Shown: positions 27,203-36,780, numbered from the stretch's first letter. The stretch: DNA of 64,000 nt from Candidatus Brocadia sp. (GCA_021646415.1 SOEU01000001.1:124001-188000); one strand, 5' to 3'. Translations and numbers: made by a program. Notes: a model not told the origin generated them from the letters alone.

Positions 27203-29283
27203 GAGGATACCTGAGAAAGAGATAACACCTTATTTTCTTCGTGCCTATTGCGATTAATTAAAATTTCAAGGTATTTAAAATAAGGATCGAGATAGTGCAA
27301 ATTTAAAACCCATAGATTATATGTTTTATCATAAGGTATGGATTGACCTTCAGCGTAGCTTACAGGATAGAGCAATGTAGGGATTTCGTCCTGGTCATAA
27401 TATTTTGATAACATAAATAAGCCGGAGCAGAGAGTATCGTAAGGGAGGTCATCTGGGTCCAGAACGATAACTTGAATGCAATTGGTCAGATCAGACATAT
27501 TCAAACCGATATCTGATAGATTCAACACAATAAACGCTTTAAAGATGCCATCTTTCTTTAGCGAGAAAAAGTGTCTTTGCCTCTTCAAACCGAGTCTGTG
27601 ATATTCTTCATTGAGTTCGTTATTATCAATCGTGTCCGGCTTTAAATCAAGGGCATCAAGCATAAGACCGCTGGATTTGTGCTCATAAAAACCTTCTAAT
27701 TCCATGAAGTCTTCGGGTTGGGTTTTCGCAAGGATCCATGGCTCTTTTATTTCCATGTTGTTCAAATTTTTTTCATAATGGAAATAGACAAAAGGATCAA
27801 TAGAAGAACCCTTTAGATTATCTATGTACCGGGTAACTCCTCCAAATACACGATGTGGAAATTTATTGTCTGGCCTAAAGTAACAGCAGGCATAATTCAT
27901 ATGGGTTGAATAGAGAGAATGAAAATCGTTTATATAATGCCCAAGCTGATTCAAAACAACCAATCCCGCCTTGTTACAACCTGATCTGCTGGCAGCATGA
28001 TGATGAATTAACCAGGTATTTTCGCAAAAACGGACCATAGACAGATGTGCTTGAATTTCCCCTTTGTCTTGATATATGAAATGTCTGGCTATATTAGAGC
28101 TCTGGATATATAGCTTCTGATAAATCTCTTTAAACTTTAACTTGTTCTTGTGTATATGGGTGTACTTCTCAGGGTATATGAAGCCTGACTCAAAAAAGAA
28201 TTTCCACAATGCATCTAAATCCACTTTGTGACAACTATATGATTTTTTATTTGTTACTTTATGCAGGAGGCTTGCCAGTTTACTTTGATCTTGCATGTCC
28301 ATTTCTAAAAACGCTATGCCGCATTTTACGTATGTCCTGTCGTCATCAGTTTTATAGTTATTTCTGTAAACAACCTGGGCCTTGCATCTTATCGTAAAAC
28401 CATTTGCAAATTCTATAAATAATTCCGGTATGACCAATCCTGTTAAAAGCACGGAATTTGCCTGGTACTCTTCGACGGAAAGGCCTGAGCAGGATATGTC
28501 TTCGACCTCAAGGTTGATTATTTTCTGAATAATAGGATGTTTGAAAGTAATATTTGGCACAGGGTTTAATTTATGTCTTGGACTCCTGAATTCTTTGGGT
28601 TTAAATCTGCGCATCTGATTTTCTGTAGGTTCTAATACAAAGCAGCGTGTTTTTTGACCGTAAGTTTGCCTGATTATCTTACATTTCCCTGAATAAAAAA
28701 CATCTTGACCTTTTTTCAATACAGCGTCTACCATATTTTCAGGATTAATTAACCAGAACGATTGAGGTGGCACTACTGTTATTTCCGCGCAGAATGAAGC
28801 TGCACTAAAGTCCGAAAGAAATCCGTGAAATATTGCACCGTTTTGAATAAAATCAACCTGTATTCCTTTGCAGGAATTCCTTTTTACTTTTCGGTAATTG
28901 AATTCGAGACATATTTCCGGAAGTTTAAAACATATTCCTGTTTCGCTTATATCTTCTGCGTCAGCTTTAACAAGAATGAGTTTTTGTCCGTCTTTAAGAA
29001 TAAAATCTAGATATTTATATGAATTCAGTTTCTGTCTAAGCCCTGCGGGTTCAATCCAGAAACATTCCAAATGGTCTTCAATACATGGTTGCGGCTTAGC
29101 CTGAAGGGATATGATACGGTCATATTTTACATGTTTGAAATTTACATATATGGTGCCGGCTTGAAAATTAATGTAGTTCAGGGTGTTTATTAAATGTTTT
29201 TTGCTGACCTTGATCCCCTCTTTCTGTTGGCCGTCGACGTTTGTATCTTTAGATTCTTGAATAATTTTTTGGATGCTATCCAA
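27184..29283 (-). CDS. PilZ-domain protein with acyltransferase-like C-terminal part
   Basis: The 699-residue protein is the first gene of the operon with the HD-GYP gene. A PilZ-like domain is seen around 235-345: RSPRHKLNPVPNITF, then LEVEDISCSGLSVEE (the D/N-x-S-x-x-G motif) and YVKCGIAFLEM. An earlier region (80-220) looks like a second, degenerate PilZ/YcgR-N module (VKADAEDISETGICFKL). The C-terminal half has features of a GNAT/N-acyltransferase fold (HLSMVRFCENTWLIHHHAAS and FIVLNLSDIGLNMSDL). A c-di-GMP-responsive enzyme is inferred; the substrate is unknown. Confidence 0.72.
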   Translation of the reverse strand: MDSIQKIIQESKDTNVDGQQKEGIKVSKKHLINTLNYINFQAGTIYVNFKHVKYDRIISLQAKPQPCIEDHLECFWIEPAGLRQKLNSYKYLDFILKDGQKLILVKADAEDISETGICFKLPEICLEFNYRKVKRNSCKGIQVDFIQNGAIFHGFLSDFSAASFCAEITVVPPQSFWLINPENMVDAVLKKGQDVFYSGKCKIIRQTYGQKTRCFVLEPTENQMRRFKPKEFRSPRHKLNPVPNITFKHPIIQKIINLEVEDISCSGLSVEEYQANSVLLTGLVIPELFIEFANGFTIRCKAQVVYRNNYKTDDDRTYVKCGIAFLEMDMQDQSKLASLLHKVTNKKSYSCHKVDLDALWKFFFESGFIYPEKYTHIHKNKLKFKEIYQKLYIQSSNIARHFIYQDKGEIQAHLSMVRFCENTWLIHHHAASRSGCNKAGLVVLNQLGHYINDFHSLYSTHMNYACCYFRPDNKFPHRVFGGVTRYIDNLKGSSIDPFVYFHYEKNLNNMEIKEPWILAKTQPEDFMELEGFYEHKSSGLMLDALDLKPDTIDNNELNEEYHRLGLKRQRHFFSLKKDGIFKAFIVLNLSDIGLNMSDLTNCIQVIVLDPDDLPYDTLCSGLFMLSKYYDQDEIPTLLYPVSYAEGQSIPYDKTYNLWVLNLHYLDPYFKYLEILINRNRHEENKVLSLSQVSSWKNPK

Positions 29284-29365
29284 TATTCACCTGTTATATT
29301 CAAAAGGAAAGCGATAGGAAAAATATTATAGTTTCATGAATCCTGTGTTTTAAAAGTAATAACAA

Positions 29366-30655
29366 TCAGAAATTATAGGTCACGCTGATACCAAACAGAT
29401 GTAAATCCGTTTCATACTTGCCATTTGCGCTGGTGGCAACATTCAGCAACCCATCAGAAGAATTGTCATCTACAGAGTTATCCTTGCTCCGGCCTTCTAA
29501 TTTTTGATAACCATACGCCAGGTCAATTTTAAATTTCTTGAGTTTTACGGATGTCCCAACAGTAAAAAGGTGCGTGCTGGCATCAGGAACAATAGGGTCA
29601 AATGTCCTGTCAGGAACCGGATTTCCTCCGTATAAATAGCCTCCAAGCAACGCAACCCAGTCCCTGAGTTGATATTTAGCACCAAGATTTACAGAATAGG
29701 TATCTTGCCAGTCTTTTTCTGTAATGGATTCACTACTCCCTGCAATTGGATGATCAAAGTCTACCTTTAATTCGTCAAAAGAAGACCAGCCCTCCCATCT
29801 CAAAACAGTTTCAAGTGTTAGACGATCAAAACCTTTATAGCAGATACCTGCATGTACTTGCTGTGGAAGTGTGATGTCCGTTTTACCATCGGTATCTGGA
29901 AATAACGCACCGAGTGGGGAAGGGGTATTAGCAGGAAGATCAAAATCGGAGTTGCCATCAATGTCTACCTTGATTTCACTTCGGTATGAAGCACCGAACG
30001 AGATATCTTCGCTTATGTCATATAAGATGCCAAGGTTATAACCGATGCCATTCCCATCGCCGTTAAATTTTTGGTTTGCATCAGGGAGGCCAAAACCAGA
30101 CAAGTTTATTTTCTTCTCCAATGTAGTGTCAAGTACAAGGACATCCACTCCGGCTGCAAATGCGACATTGGGTAATATTTGGTATGAAACTGCAGGATTG
30201 ATAGTAAGGGTTTTCAAATCCGATTTCGTCCCTATGTACCTCCCTTCCCAATCATCCTCCCAGCTTGTTGCCAGACCAAAAGGGCTAAAGATTCCCATGC
30301 CGGCACTTATCTTTTCATTGAATTTATGGGTGACATAAAACGTGGATGGATAAAACATCTCATCTTCTGTCTCAGCGGTCTTCCCGGTAAGATCACTTTT
30401 AAATTCCCGTGAAGGAAAAATTAATGTCGTTCCTGATTCTATGTGCGTTCCTTCAAGTTTATTAATCAATGCCGGATTAAAAAAAACAGATGAAGGACTA
30501 TCTGTATGTGCAATTACAGAATCTGCCTGCCCCAAAGCAGATGCTCCCTGTGTAAATATTGCAAAACCAGAACTGTATGCATTCCGGAGAGCACATACGA
30601 TGAGGCATAAAAATAGAAAAGTAGATATGCCATTCCATATTTTTTTTTGATGCAT
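29366..30655 (-). CDS. FadL/OmpP1/TodX family outer-membrane transporter
   Basis: The ATG at 30655 follows GGAGG by 8 bases and gives 429 residues; an upstream in-frame ATG at 30685 lies before that site. A signal peptide (WNGISTFLFLCLIVCALRNA) precedes YSSGFAIFTQGASALGQADS, the FadL-type plug start, and SPSSVFFNPALINKLEG. The rest has beta-barrel character and ends in LFGISVTYNF with a terminal Phe, as outer-membrane proteins do. The family imports hydrophobic compounds such as fatty acids or hydrocarbons. Confidence 0.93.
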   Translation of the reverse strand: MHQKKIWNGISTFLFLCLIVCALRNAYSSGFAIFTQGASALGQADSVIAHTDSPSSVFFNPALINKLEGTHIESGTTLIFPSREFKSDLTGKTAETEDEMFYPSTFYVTHKFNEKISAGMGIFSPFGLATSWEDDWEGRYIGTKSDLKTLTINPAVSYQILPNVAFAAGVDVLVLDTTLEKKINLSGFGLPDANQKFNGDGNGIGYNLGILYDISEDISFGASYRSEIKVDIDGNSDFDLPANTPSPLGALFPDTDGKTDITLPQQVHAGICYKGFDRLTLETVLRWEGWSSFDELKVDFDHPIAGSSESITEKDWQDTYSVNLGAKYQLRDWVALLGGYLYGGNPVPDRTFDPIVPDASTHLFTVGTSVKLKKFKIDLAYGYQKLEGRSKDNSVDDNSSDGLLNVATSANGKYETDLHLFGISVTYNF

Positions 30656-31389
30656 TGTAAAATCCTCCAGTGACATGATCGGCAAAATATCTCAGATGAT
30701 TTAGTAGTAAGTTTCATTTAATCCATTTTTTAGCCCTGTTAGACATTGCAGTAAAATTCCCCTCCGGCTAGCAACTTTCCATCGGTATCTTTAAGTAAAT
30801 CAAAAACTTCAAACACAATTGATAGCCTTGCTACGGTCTTAAAATGGCATGGGTACCGATATAAGGATGCTCTGTTGCAGGCAAACCGATTAGCTACCTT
30901 TTGTTGAAATATCACCAAAAATAGTGACATTTCAACAAAAGGCAATACGAGGGAAGGTAGTTCAATATTTTAATTTTGCATTGCTTAATACCGAGCTAAC
31001 TTTAGTGTGAGCATAAAATATGCCAATTCCTAAGGTAGTCTTGTCTTCAGGAAGACTATTTCGGCTATACTTAATGTGGAATTTGTATAGAGGCCACATA
31101 TATTGTATATTCTTAAAAATTAATACATCAGGTTGCATGTGATTCTCAACAATTAATTATGTGTGTATGATTTTTCAATTTATAAATTAAAAACGACTGT
31201 TGCGATATAAGATGGCAATTATGAATTTTGACACACAATTAAGAACATATTTGTGGGAAATTTGTGCAAAAAAGAACGAATTGACAAAATTGTTGGGATT
31301 AGAGATGACGTTGTTATATGTGATGCCGGCATAAAAGCCGTGCATGGTATACAAGAGGAGCGTTTTAATGTTGTATTTTGTTGGGGTAA
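30656..31389. other. Intergenic region with a long hairpin
   Basis: The upstream region of the FadL gene. It holds an inverted repeat at 30897-30942 (CCTTTTGTTGAAAT-ATCAC / GTGA-CATTTCAACAAAAGG) with an 8-base loop and no U-tract, and a small hairpin near 31036. No gene was recognised. Short frames here lack family features. Confidence 0.6.
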
Positions 31390-31725
31390 AATTATGAACT
31401 TAAACTTTATATATACAGTCCGGGACTCATTTTTGGTATGAAAGATGGATCCGGGTTCCTGGTAAAAGAAGGGAGTGAATTGGACAAACAAAAGGCTACG
31501 CGATTTGATTACCTGGATGGTGATTTTTCCATGTCCGATAATAAAATCGATGGGAGTTTCAGCAAGCCAAGGCCTATCCTGGATATCCCCTATGTAACCA
31601 GCGCCATGGCGAAATATTACGGCAGAAGGGAGCTGGAGAAATTGGGTGACAAAATAGGACTGCCCAAAAAAGAAGACAAAGGAAAACAGGGCAAGGAATC
31701 GCCCATAGGCGATATTTTAAAATAA
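31390..31725 (+). pseudogene. Decayed second copy of the asmA 3' end
   Basis: The sequence mirrors the last third of the AsmA gene at 21736: ATGAACTTAAACTTT...ACAGT, then EGSELDKQKATRFDYLDGDF and SM..NKI, then directly SFSKPRPILDIPYVTSAMAK and the same Lys/Gly-rich end. Frame changes near 31430 and a deletion of about 70 codons between NKI and SFSKP show decay. It is on the same strand as asmA, so the two copies flank the genes between them as a direct repeat. Confidence 0.85.
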
Positions 31726-31775
31726 GAGTTAATCCAAAGCTAAAAGCAGATGCTCATTGGCGCGTTATAGAAAGG

Positions 31776-32726
31776 TTATAGCAGTGGTCTGGGATACAAT
31801 CGTGTTTCTCTGACAATTTCGGGGACGGCTTCTTCCCATTCCACAGCCATGATGTGGATACCGGCAATGCCTTTGATTTCTCTAACCTGCTCTATGACCT
31901 CCAGGCATATCCTGATGCCCTCTTCCTTTCCTTTCTTGGCGGCAGAAGCGGCCGTCATACGATTCATGACCTCATCAGGTACATCCATACCCGGCACATT
32001 ATACTTCATATGCCTGGCCATTCCGGCAGATTTGAGCGGAGCCACACCGGCGAGAATAAATGCCTTCTCGTGGAGACCCATATCGGTGACCATTTTCATC
32101 CATTCTTTAAACCTGGCGATGTTATAAATAATCTGGGTTTGTATAAAATCGGCACCGGCAGCAATCTTCTTGGCGAGTCTGATAGCACGGAATTTGAATG
32201 GGTCGGCAAAGGGATTTTCGGCTGCACCGATAAAAAACCTCGGCTCTGATGCCTTTAACTCCTGTCCGCACTGAAATTTTTTCTCATCACGGAGGGACCT
32301 GACCATTTGAATGAGCTGGATCGAATCCATGTCAAAGACGCCCTTTGCCATAGGGTGATCTCCAAATTTCTGGTGGTCACCGGTCAGACATAAGAGGTTT
32401 TTTGCACCAAGTGCCGCAGCACCGAGGAGGTCGCTCTGTATAGCAATACGGTTCCTGTCGCGACAGGTCATCTGGATAATGGGTTCTAAGCCAGCATCCA
32501 GGACCACCCGACCGGCGGCAATGCTGGACATACGCACCACGGCGGTCTGGCAGTCAGTAATATTGAAGGCATCCCCATAGCCCTTCAGCAGCCCTGCCTT
32601 CTTTTCTATCACCGAGCGGTCCGCGCCCCGGGGTGGCCCAAGCTCTGCCGTAACGGCAAATTGTCCGCTTCGAAGGATTTTTTCTAAATTACTGCCTGAT
32701 TTTATTTCAGAACTATTTTCGATCAT
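31776..32726 (-). CDS. metF: Methylenetetrahydrofolate reductase
   Basis: The 316-residue protein fits MetF: TAELGPPRGAD with the catalytic Glu (about 25-35), DAFNITDCQTAVVRMSSIAA, CRDRNRIAIQSDLLGAAALG, LLCLTGDHQKFGDHP, and DFIQTQIIYNIARFKEWM. It reduces methylene-THF to methyl-THF in the methyl branch of the Wood-Ljungdahl pathway. A metV gene lies upstream on the same strand, but the two are separated by 600 bases that hold a broken hicB gene and a MITE, so the original operon was probably interrupted. Confidence 0.93.
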   Translation of the reverse strand: MIENSSEIKSGSNLEKILRSGQFAVTAELGPPRGADRSVIEKKAGLLKGYGDAFNITDCQTAVVRMSSIAAGRVVLDAGLEPIIQMTCRDRNRIAIQSDLLGAAALGAKNLLCLTGDHQKFGDHPMAKGVFDMDSIQLIQMVRSLRDEKKFQCGQELKASEPRFFIGAAENPFADPFKFRAIRLAKKIAAGADFIQTQIIYNIARFKEWMKMVTDMGLHEKAFILAGVAPLKSAGMARHMKYNVPGMDVPDEVMNRMTAASAAKKGKEEGIRICLEVIEQVREIKGIAGIHIMAVEWEEAVPEIVRETRLYPRPLL

Positions 32727-32782
32727 AAATTACGTGATAATAAAACCACAAGTCAAACTGTTTGCCTGCTATTCAAAAGGAT

Positions 32783-33298
32783 TTACAACCTTAACATCTT
32801 CAATTGCTTTAAAATCATTCCCATTTCATGCCTGTTTATATGGATTTCACTTACAGGCAACTCAAGATTATTCGTAACACTTTATTTTTTTGAAAAACTA
32901 TCAAGGCAAAGCCTTGTGCTGATTTCGCCCCGGAGGGGCAAATTGCTCATAGGCAGGCAATTTATTGCCTGTGTTAAGAGAAAGATAAAAATAAGCCCTG
33001 TAGGGGCGAATGAAAAAAATACAGGCAATAAATTGCCTGCCTATTGCCTCACGTCCCTATAGGGACTTAAAAAGCACAACTCATTTTTCAAAAAACTAAA
33101 CTGTTTCGATTATTCTTTAATCTGAAGACAATCCATTCTTCCAATGCTTCTCTGAGTTCCTCTCTGTATTTTTCAAGGGTTTTTGCTTTTCCCCATACAC
33201 CCTGAAAGCCAGAAATCTCCCACCCAGTATGTTCCTTCGTCTTCGATTATCTCATAGTGGGCAAGCCCCATTGTCTTCTGAATATACACGGTTAACAT
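32783..33298 (-). pseudogene. HicB-like antitoxin gene broken by a MITE and a frameshift
   Basis: From an ATG at 33298 (after AGGAG) the minus strand reads MLTVYIQKTMGLAHYEIIED and EGTYWVGDF. One extra base near 33205 shifts the frame; the next frame gives GFQGVWGKAKTLEKYREELR and EALEEWIVFRLKNN. If the MITE (32874-33107) and one copy of its 8-bp duplication are removed, the frame goes on as LELPVSEIHINRHEMGM and ends at 32783. This is a HicB-type fold. No hicA is seen. Confidence 0.8.
32874..33107. mobile_element. MITE family 1, copy 1 (234 bp, 8-bp TSD)
   Basis: The ends are GTAACACTTTA-TTTTTTTGAAAA and TTTCAAAAAACTAAACTGTTTC, imperfect terminal inverted repeats. The duplicated target GATTATTC is at 32866-32873 and 33108-33115. 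The interior is a row of palindromes (CGCCCCGGAGGGGCA, AGGCAGGCAATTTATTGCCTG, GTCCCTATAGGGAC). It lacks a 57-bp segment that copies 2 and 3 have. It sits inside a hicB-like gene. Confidence 0.92.
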
Positions 33299-33328
33299 GG
33301 CATGTTTCTCCTATAAAATAGGACGGTT

Positions 33329-34006
33329 TTATTGCTTTTTCATGACCAGGTGTTCAAGAACCATCTTCCGGGGATGGTTTTCCATACCCGTGGTCCAGTC
33401 CTTTGGGGGTACAATCCTCTCCATCGTCGCTAAAAGCTGCTGGGTGTCCAGCTGGTCATATATCTGATGCCACACACAGGGTGTCTCTTGCGAGACCTCG
33501 CACTTCCCGTTTTGTGAACCGCCGCACGGGCCGTTCATGAGGCTTTTTGCACACCGGCTTACCGGGCACAGCCCTCCCGTAGTTCCCAGGATACAATTCC
33601 CGCAACCGGCACACCGTTCCCAGAAGATGCCTTGTTCGACAGGTCCTCCCATAAAGGTGGTATTTACCCCCGGGAATATCCTGATCCCGGGGAATTTTTC
33701 GGCCATGTACTGCACGCCGACACCACAGGCAATGGAAAGGACGGCATCACAGTCTTCAATTACTTCTTTAATATCATCAATAAATTCCCACTCACACTGC
33801 CTGAGTGTGGAATCTTCTTTCACTTCAATCTGTCTGCCTTCTAATTTCGCAGCAAGACGGAGTTGCGCAGCAAGCTCGGTAACCTGTTTCTCGCCACCCG
33901 TATGGCATATGGTCACACATGAACCGCATCCCAGCACACAAACCTTCCGAAACCCGGAAAGCATCTGTTTGATTTCTGGAAATGGTTTTGATGATGCTAC
34001 AATCAT
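33329..34006 (-). CDS. metV: MetV-like zinc/Fe-S partner of methylene-THF reductase (MTHFR C-terminal domain protein)
   Basis: The 225-residue protein has an N-terminal Cys set VCVLGCGSCVTICHTGGEKQ and a C-terminal set CAGCGNCILGTTGGLCPVSR followed by CAKSLMNGPCGGSQNGKCEV. This is the pattern of MetV, the small subunit that connects MetF to its electron donor in acetogens. It is likely to hold Fe-S clusters and zinc. It lies between metF and the GltD-ferredoxin-MvhD fusion gene, which may pass electrons to it. Confidence 0.9.
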   Translation of the reverse strand: MIVASSKPFPEIKQMLSGFRKVCVLGCGSCVTICHTGGEKQVTELAAQLRLAAKLEGRQIEVKEDSTLRQCEWEFIDDIKEVIEDCDAVLSIACGVGVQYMAEKFPGIRIFPGVNTTFMGGPVEQGIFWERCAGCGNCILGTTGGLCPVSRCAKSLMNGPCGGSQNGKCEVSQETPCVWHQIYDQLDTQQLLATMERIVPPKDWTTGMENHPRKMVLEHLVMKKQ

Positions 34007-34070
34007 TTTGTATATATCCTAGCCCGAACAAGTCGGAAAAGACAAAATCCGAAACACGAAATTCGTGAGT

Positions 34071-34105
34071 TAACCCTGTCAGGGTTTAAAACCCTGACAG
34101 GGTTA
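34071..34105. repeat. Perfect 17-bp inverted repeat
   Basis: TAACCCTGTCAGGGTTT and AAACCCTGACAGGGTTA with a 1-base centre, followed by ATTTT. It lies between metV and the gene upstream. It may be a repeat or a terminator of the fusion gene on the minus strand, but a clear U-tract is only seen on the plus strand. Confidence 0.75.
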
Positions 34106-34248
34106 ATTTTACTCATAATTTTTGTTAAAAATGTCAAAATTATCTTTGGAAGATACTAATCTTTTAATCGACAATGAAACTTACCCTATAAATAGTTTAA
34201 CAAAATATTGTTTCTTTTGCGATTTATTGTTGCATGCATACTAGTTCT

Positions 34249-36318
34249 TTATAAATTTCTCAGTTCTTCAACCATTCTGGACGCAATTTCAAGGATCTCT
34301 TTCCCATCTTGTGATGAAACAAAATGGGTCTGAAATCTTCTGGTATCTATTCCCAATCCACTCAATAATTGACCGGCAAATCTTGCCCGTCTTTCAACCC
34401 ATTCCTGTTCTTTGCAAAAATGACAGGTATCTCCCTCGCATGCCGTCACCAATACCCCATCAGCGCCCCACTCAAAGGCATTGAGATATAAGGAAGGGTC
34501 CACTTTACCCAGCCCCAGAACACCCACCCGCCTGACATGTTTCTCCGTCAAACTCTTTGTTATGCCTTCGTTATAGGTACCGTATTGACAATAAAAGTTA
34601 ATAATCAGTGGTTCCATACCCTGGAGAGACTTATCCAGAAAGACGGCCTTTAGCGTATCTTCACCGCGGTCTTCTAAGGGTGTTTTAAAACTGATGGCCT
34701 TCGCAGGACATTCCACAATACACAAACCGCAGGATTGGCAGTCGCCGTCAATATACGCCGTGGTGTCTCCCCTTTTAATTTTAGGCACTTCAAAAGGACA
34801 TATCCTCACGCAGGTGAGGCATCCCACGCATAAATTATCATCCACAAAGGCGCCAGCGCCGCAGTTCATGCACCGCTGCGCCTCCTTCACGGCTATATTT
34901 AAGGGAAATCCCAGCTCTACCTCATTAAAGGTTTTTAGCCTTTCATCCAAAGGCATGGTAGGCATCTCTTGCTTCTGCTCTTTCTTGATAAGAGGGATTC
35001 TGGATTCAGCCACATCGGGCACTGCAGGCTTTTCTGCCCATTTCTCGTCTTTTACCGCTGCATTTCTTAAGGCGTTATGGATGGCAATCGCCGCCTTTTT
35101 CCCCTGGGCCATACTTTCAGTCATGGTTCCCCGGCCTAACACGACATCACCACCTGCATAGATACCATGCACAGAAGTGCTAAAGGTATTTGGGTTGACG
35201 ATGATCGTGCCGCCGCGCGTGATTTGAATACTTTCCTGCCCTTTCAGGAAAGAGAGATTTGATGCCTGACCAATTGCAAGGATGATAGTATCCGCCTCAA
35301 TAACAGACTCTGAGCCTTCATAGAAGGCGGGATTGAACCGCTTTTGTTCATCAAAAACATATTTCACCTTAAGGGTTTCCAGTCCGGAAACCCTTCCGTT
35401 CTTTCCGAGGATACGTTTCGGGCCTACGGAGTTGTAAAGCGCCACCCCTTCATGAACAGCCTCCTCGATTTCAAAATCGGTTGTCGGCATTTCCTTGCGT
35501 GACTCGAGGCAGGCGACGGATACCTTACCTACCTTCAGGCGCAAGGCCGTTCGTGCACAGTCCATAGCAACGGCTCCACCGCCTATTACCAGCACATTCC
35601 CGCCGATTTTGGCGCTCCCTGTGGTATTTACTTCGTTTAAAAAGGATACGCCTTTGAGGACGCCTTCAAGTTGCACCCCTTCGATATTCAGGCTACGGCT
35701 CTCTGGCAGGCCCACACCGATAAAAACGGCCGCAAACCCATCCTTTTTCAAACTGTCGAAGGTAATATCTGCACCAAATGTCGTGTTGTATTTAATTTCG
35801 ACTCCCAAATCTTTAATAAATTCAACGTCATTATCAATGGCCGTTCTTGGTAAACGATAGGTTGGCACACCCATGCGGAGCATGCCACCCGGAGTGGGAT
35901 TGGATTCAAAGATGGTGCATGAATAGCCCAAAAGGGCCAAATCATTCGCAGCGGCAAGTCCAGCCGGGCCGGCGCCAATGATGGCAATTTTTTCAGGATA
36001 TTTTTCGCTGGTTGTTTTCCCGGTTGCCTGGGAAAAATTATCGCCGAGGAAACGCTTGAGCCATGCAATTGCAATCGGCGCCTCGGTGCTATTCCGACGG
36101 CATTTTGTCTCACAAGGATGGGTACAGATACGGCCACATGCTGAAGGCAGCGGATTTCTCTCCCTTACCAGTCTGAACGCCTCTTGAAATCGCCCTCTGG
36201 CAATGAGCTGAACATAATCGCGGGCATCCTGCCGTATCGGACAGGCCAGGATGCACGGCGCCTCTTCATTTATTTTTTTGTCAGGCGCCGCACATGTATT
36301 CGTTATTGTCATAGCCAA
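34249..36318 (-). CDS. GltD-like FAD oxidoreductase fused to ferredoxin and MvhD domains
   Basis: The 689-residue protein has, in order: an N-terminal Fe-S region (CPIRQDARDYVQLIARGRF and CGRICTHPCETKCRR), an FAD site IIGAGPAGLAAANDLALLGY (about 111-130), an NAD(P) site VLVIGGGAVAMDCARTA (about 245-261), two [4Fe-4S] motifs (CVGCLTCVRICPFEVP and CQSCGLCIVECPAKAI, about 500-550), and a C-terminal MvhD/FlpD domain (YCQYGTY, VTACEGDTCHFCKEQE, about 570-689). It would pass electrons between NAD(P)H, ferredoxin and a partner. Next to metV/metF, it likely feeds methylene-THF reduction, possibly by flavin bifurcation. This is a compact fusion of parts that are separate in many organisms. Confidence 0.9.
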   Translation of the reverse strand: MAMTITNTCAAPDKKINEEAPCILACPIRQDARDYVQLIARGRFQEAFRLVRERNPLPSACGRICTHPCETKCRRNSTEAPIAIAWLKRFLGDNFSQATGKTTSEKYPEKIAIIGAGPAGLAAANDLALLGYSCTIFESNPTPGGMLRMGVPTYRLPRTAIDNDVEFIKDLGVEIKYNTTFGADITFDSLKKDGFAAVFIGVGLPESRSLNIEGVQLEGVLKGVSFLNEVNTTGSAKIGGNVLVIGGGAVAMDCARTALRLKVGKVSVACLESRKEMPTTDFEIEEAVHEGVALYNSVGPKRILGKNGRVSGLETLKVKYVFDEQKRFNPAFYEGSESVIEADTIILAIGQASNLSFLKGQESIQITRGGTIIVNPNTFSTSVHGIYAGGDVVLGRGTMTESMAQGKKAAIAIHNALRNAAVKDEKWAEKPAVPDVAESRIPLIKKEQKQEMPTMPLDERLKTFNEVELGFPLNIAVKEAQRCMNCGAGAFVDDNLCVGCLTCVRICPFEVPKIKRGDTTAYIDGDCQSCGLCIVECPAKAISFKTPLEDRGEDTLKAVFLDKSLQGMEPLIINFYCQYGTYNEGITKSLTEKHVRRVGVLGLGKVDPSLYLNAFEWGADGVLVTACEGDTCHFCKEQEWVERRARFAGQLLSGLGIDTRRFQTHFVSSQDGKEILEIASRMVEELRNL

Positions 36319-36366
36319 GTTTTATAGAGTTAACAAGTTTTCAGAAATTTACGGCAAAAAAATTTA

Positions 36367-36780
36367 TTATTCCCCCATCACTTTAATAACCAGTCGCTTG
36401 CTGCGCTGACCGTCAAATTCGGCATAAAATACCTTTTGCCATGTGCCGAGGTCTAATTTCCCGTCAGTTACCGGTATGACTACCTGGTGCCCGATAAGAA
36501 GATTTCTGAGATGTGCATCACCATTCACCTCTCCTGTCCGGTGATGATAGTAATCGTGACCCTCAGGAATCAGTTTCAGGAGCCACTCTTCAATATCACG
36601 ATGAAGCCCCGGTTCGGCATCGTTAACGAAGACCCCTGACGTTATATGCATGGCAGAAACCAAAACCATACCTTCTTTAATGCCACTTTTCTGAAGTACG
36701 TTATCGATGTCTCTCGTAATGTTTAGAAACTCACGACGCTTTCTGGTATTAAAAGTCATGTATTCGGTCAGAAATTTCAT
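36367..36780 (-). CDS. YjbQ/UPF0047 family protein (secondary thiamine-phosphate synthase-like)
   Basis: The 137-residue protein has the conserved UPF0047 set: [60 protein letters not shown] and [16 protein letters not shown]. The His and Glu residues form the family's metal site. YjbQ has weak thiamine-phosphate synthase activity; its main role is unsettled. It lies 48 bases upstream of the oxidoreductase gene on the same strand and may be in one transcript with it. Confidence 0.93.
   Translation of the reverse strand: MKFLTEYMTFNTRKRREFLNITRDIDNVLQKSGIKEGMVLVSAMHITSGVFVNDAEPGLHRDIEEWLLKLIPEGHDYYHHRTGEVNGDAHLRNLLIGHQVVIPVTDGKLDLGTWQKVFYAEFDGQRSKRLVIKVMGE

Noticed and set aside
31253-31441. 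62-codon plus-strand frame upstream of the asmA remnant
   Set aside because: Its last part is the frame-shifted start of the asmA pseudogene and the first part has no recognisable content.
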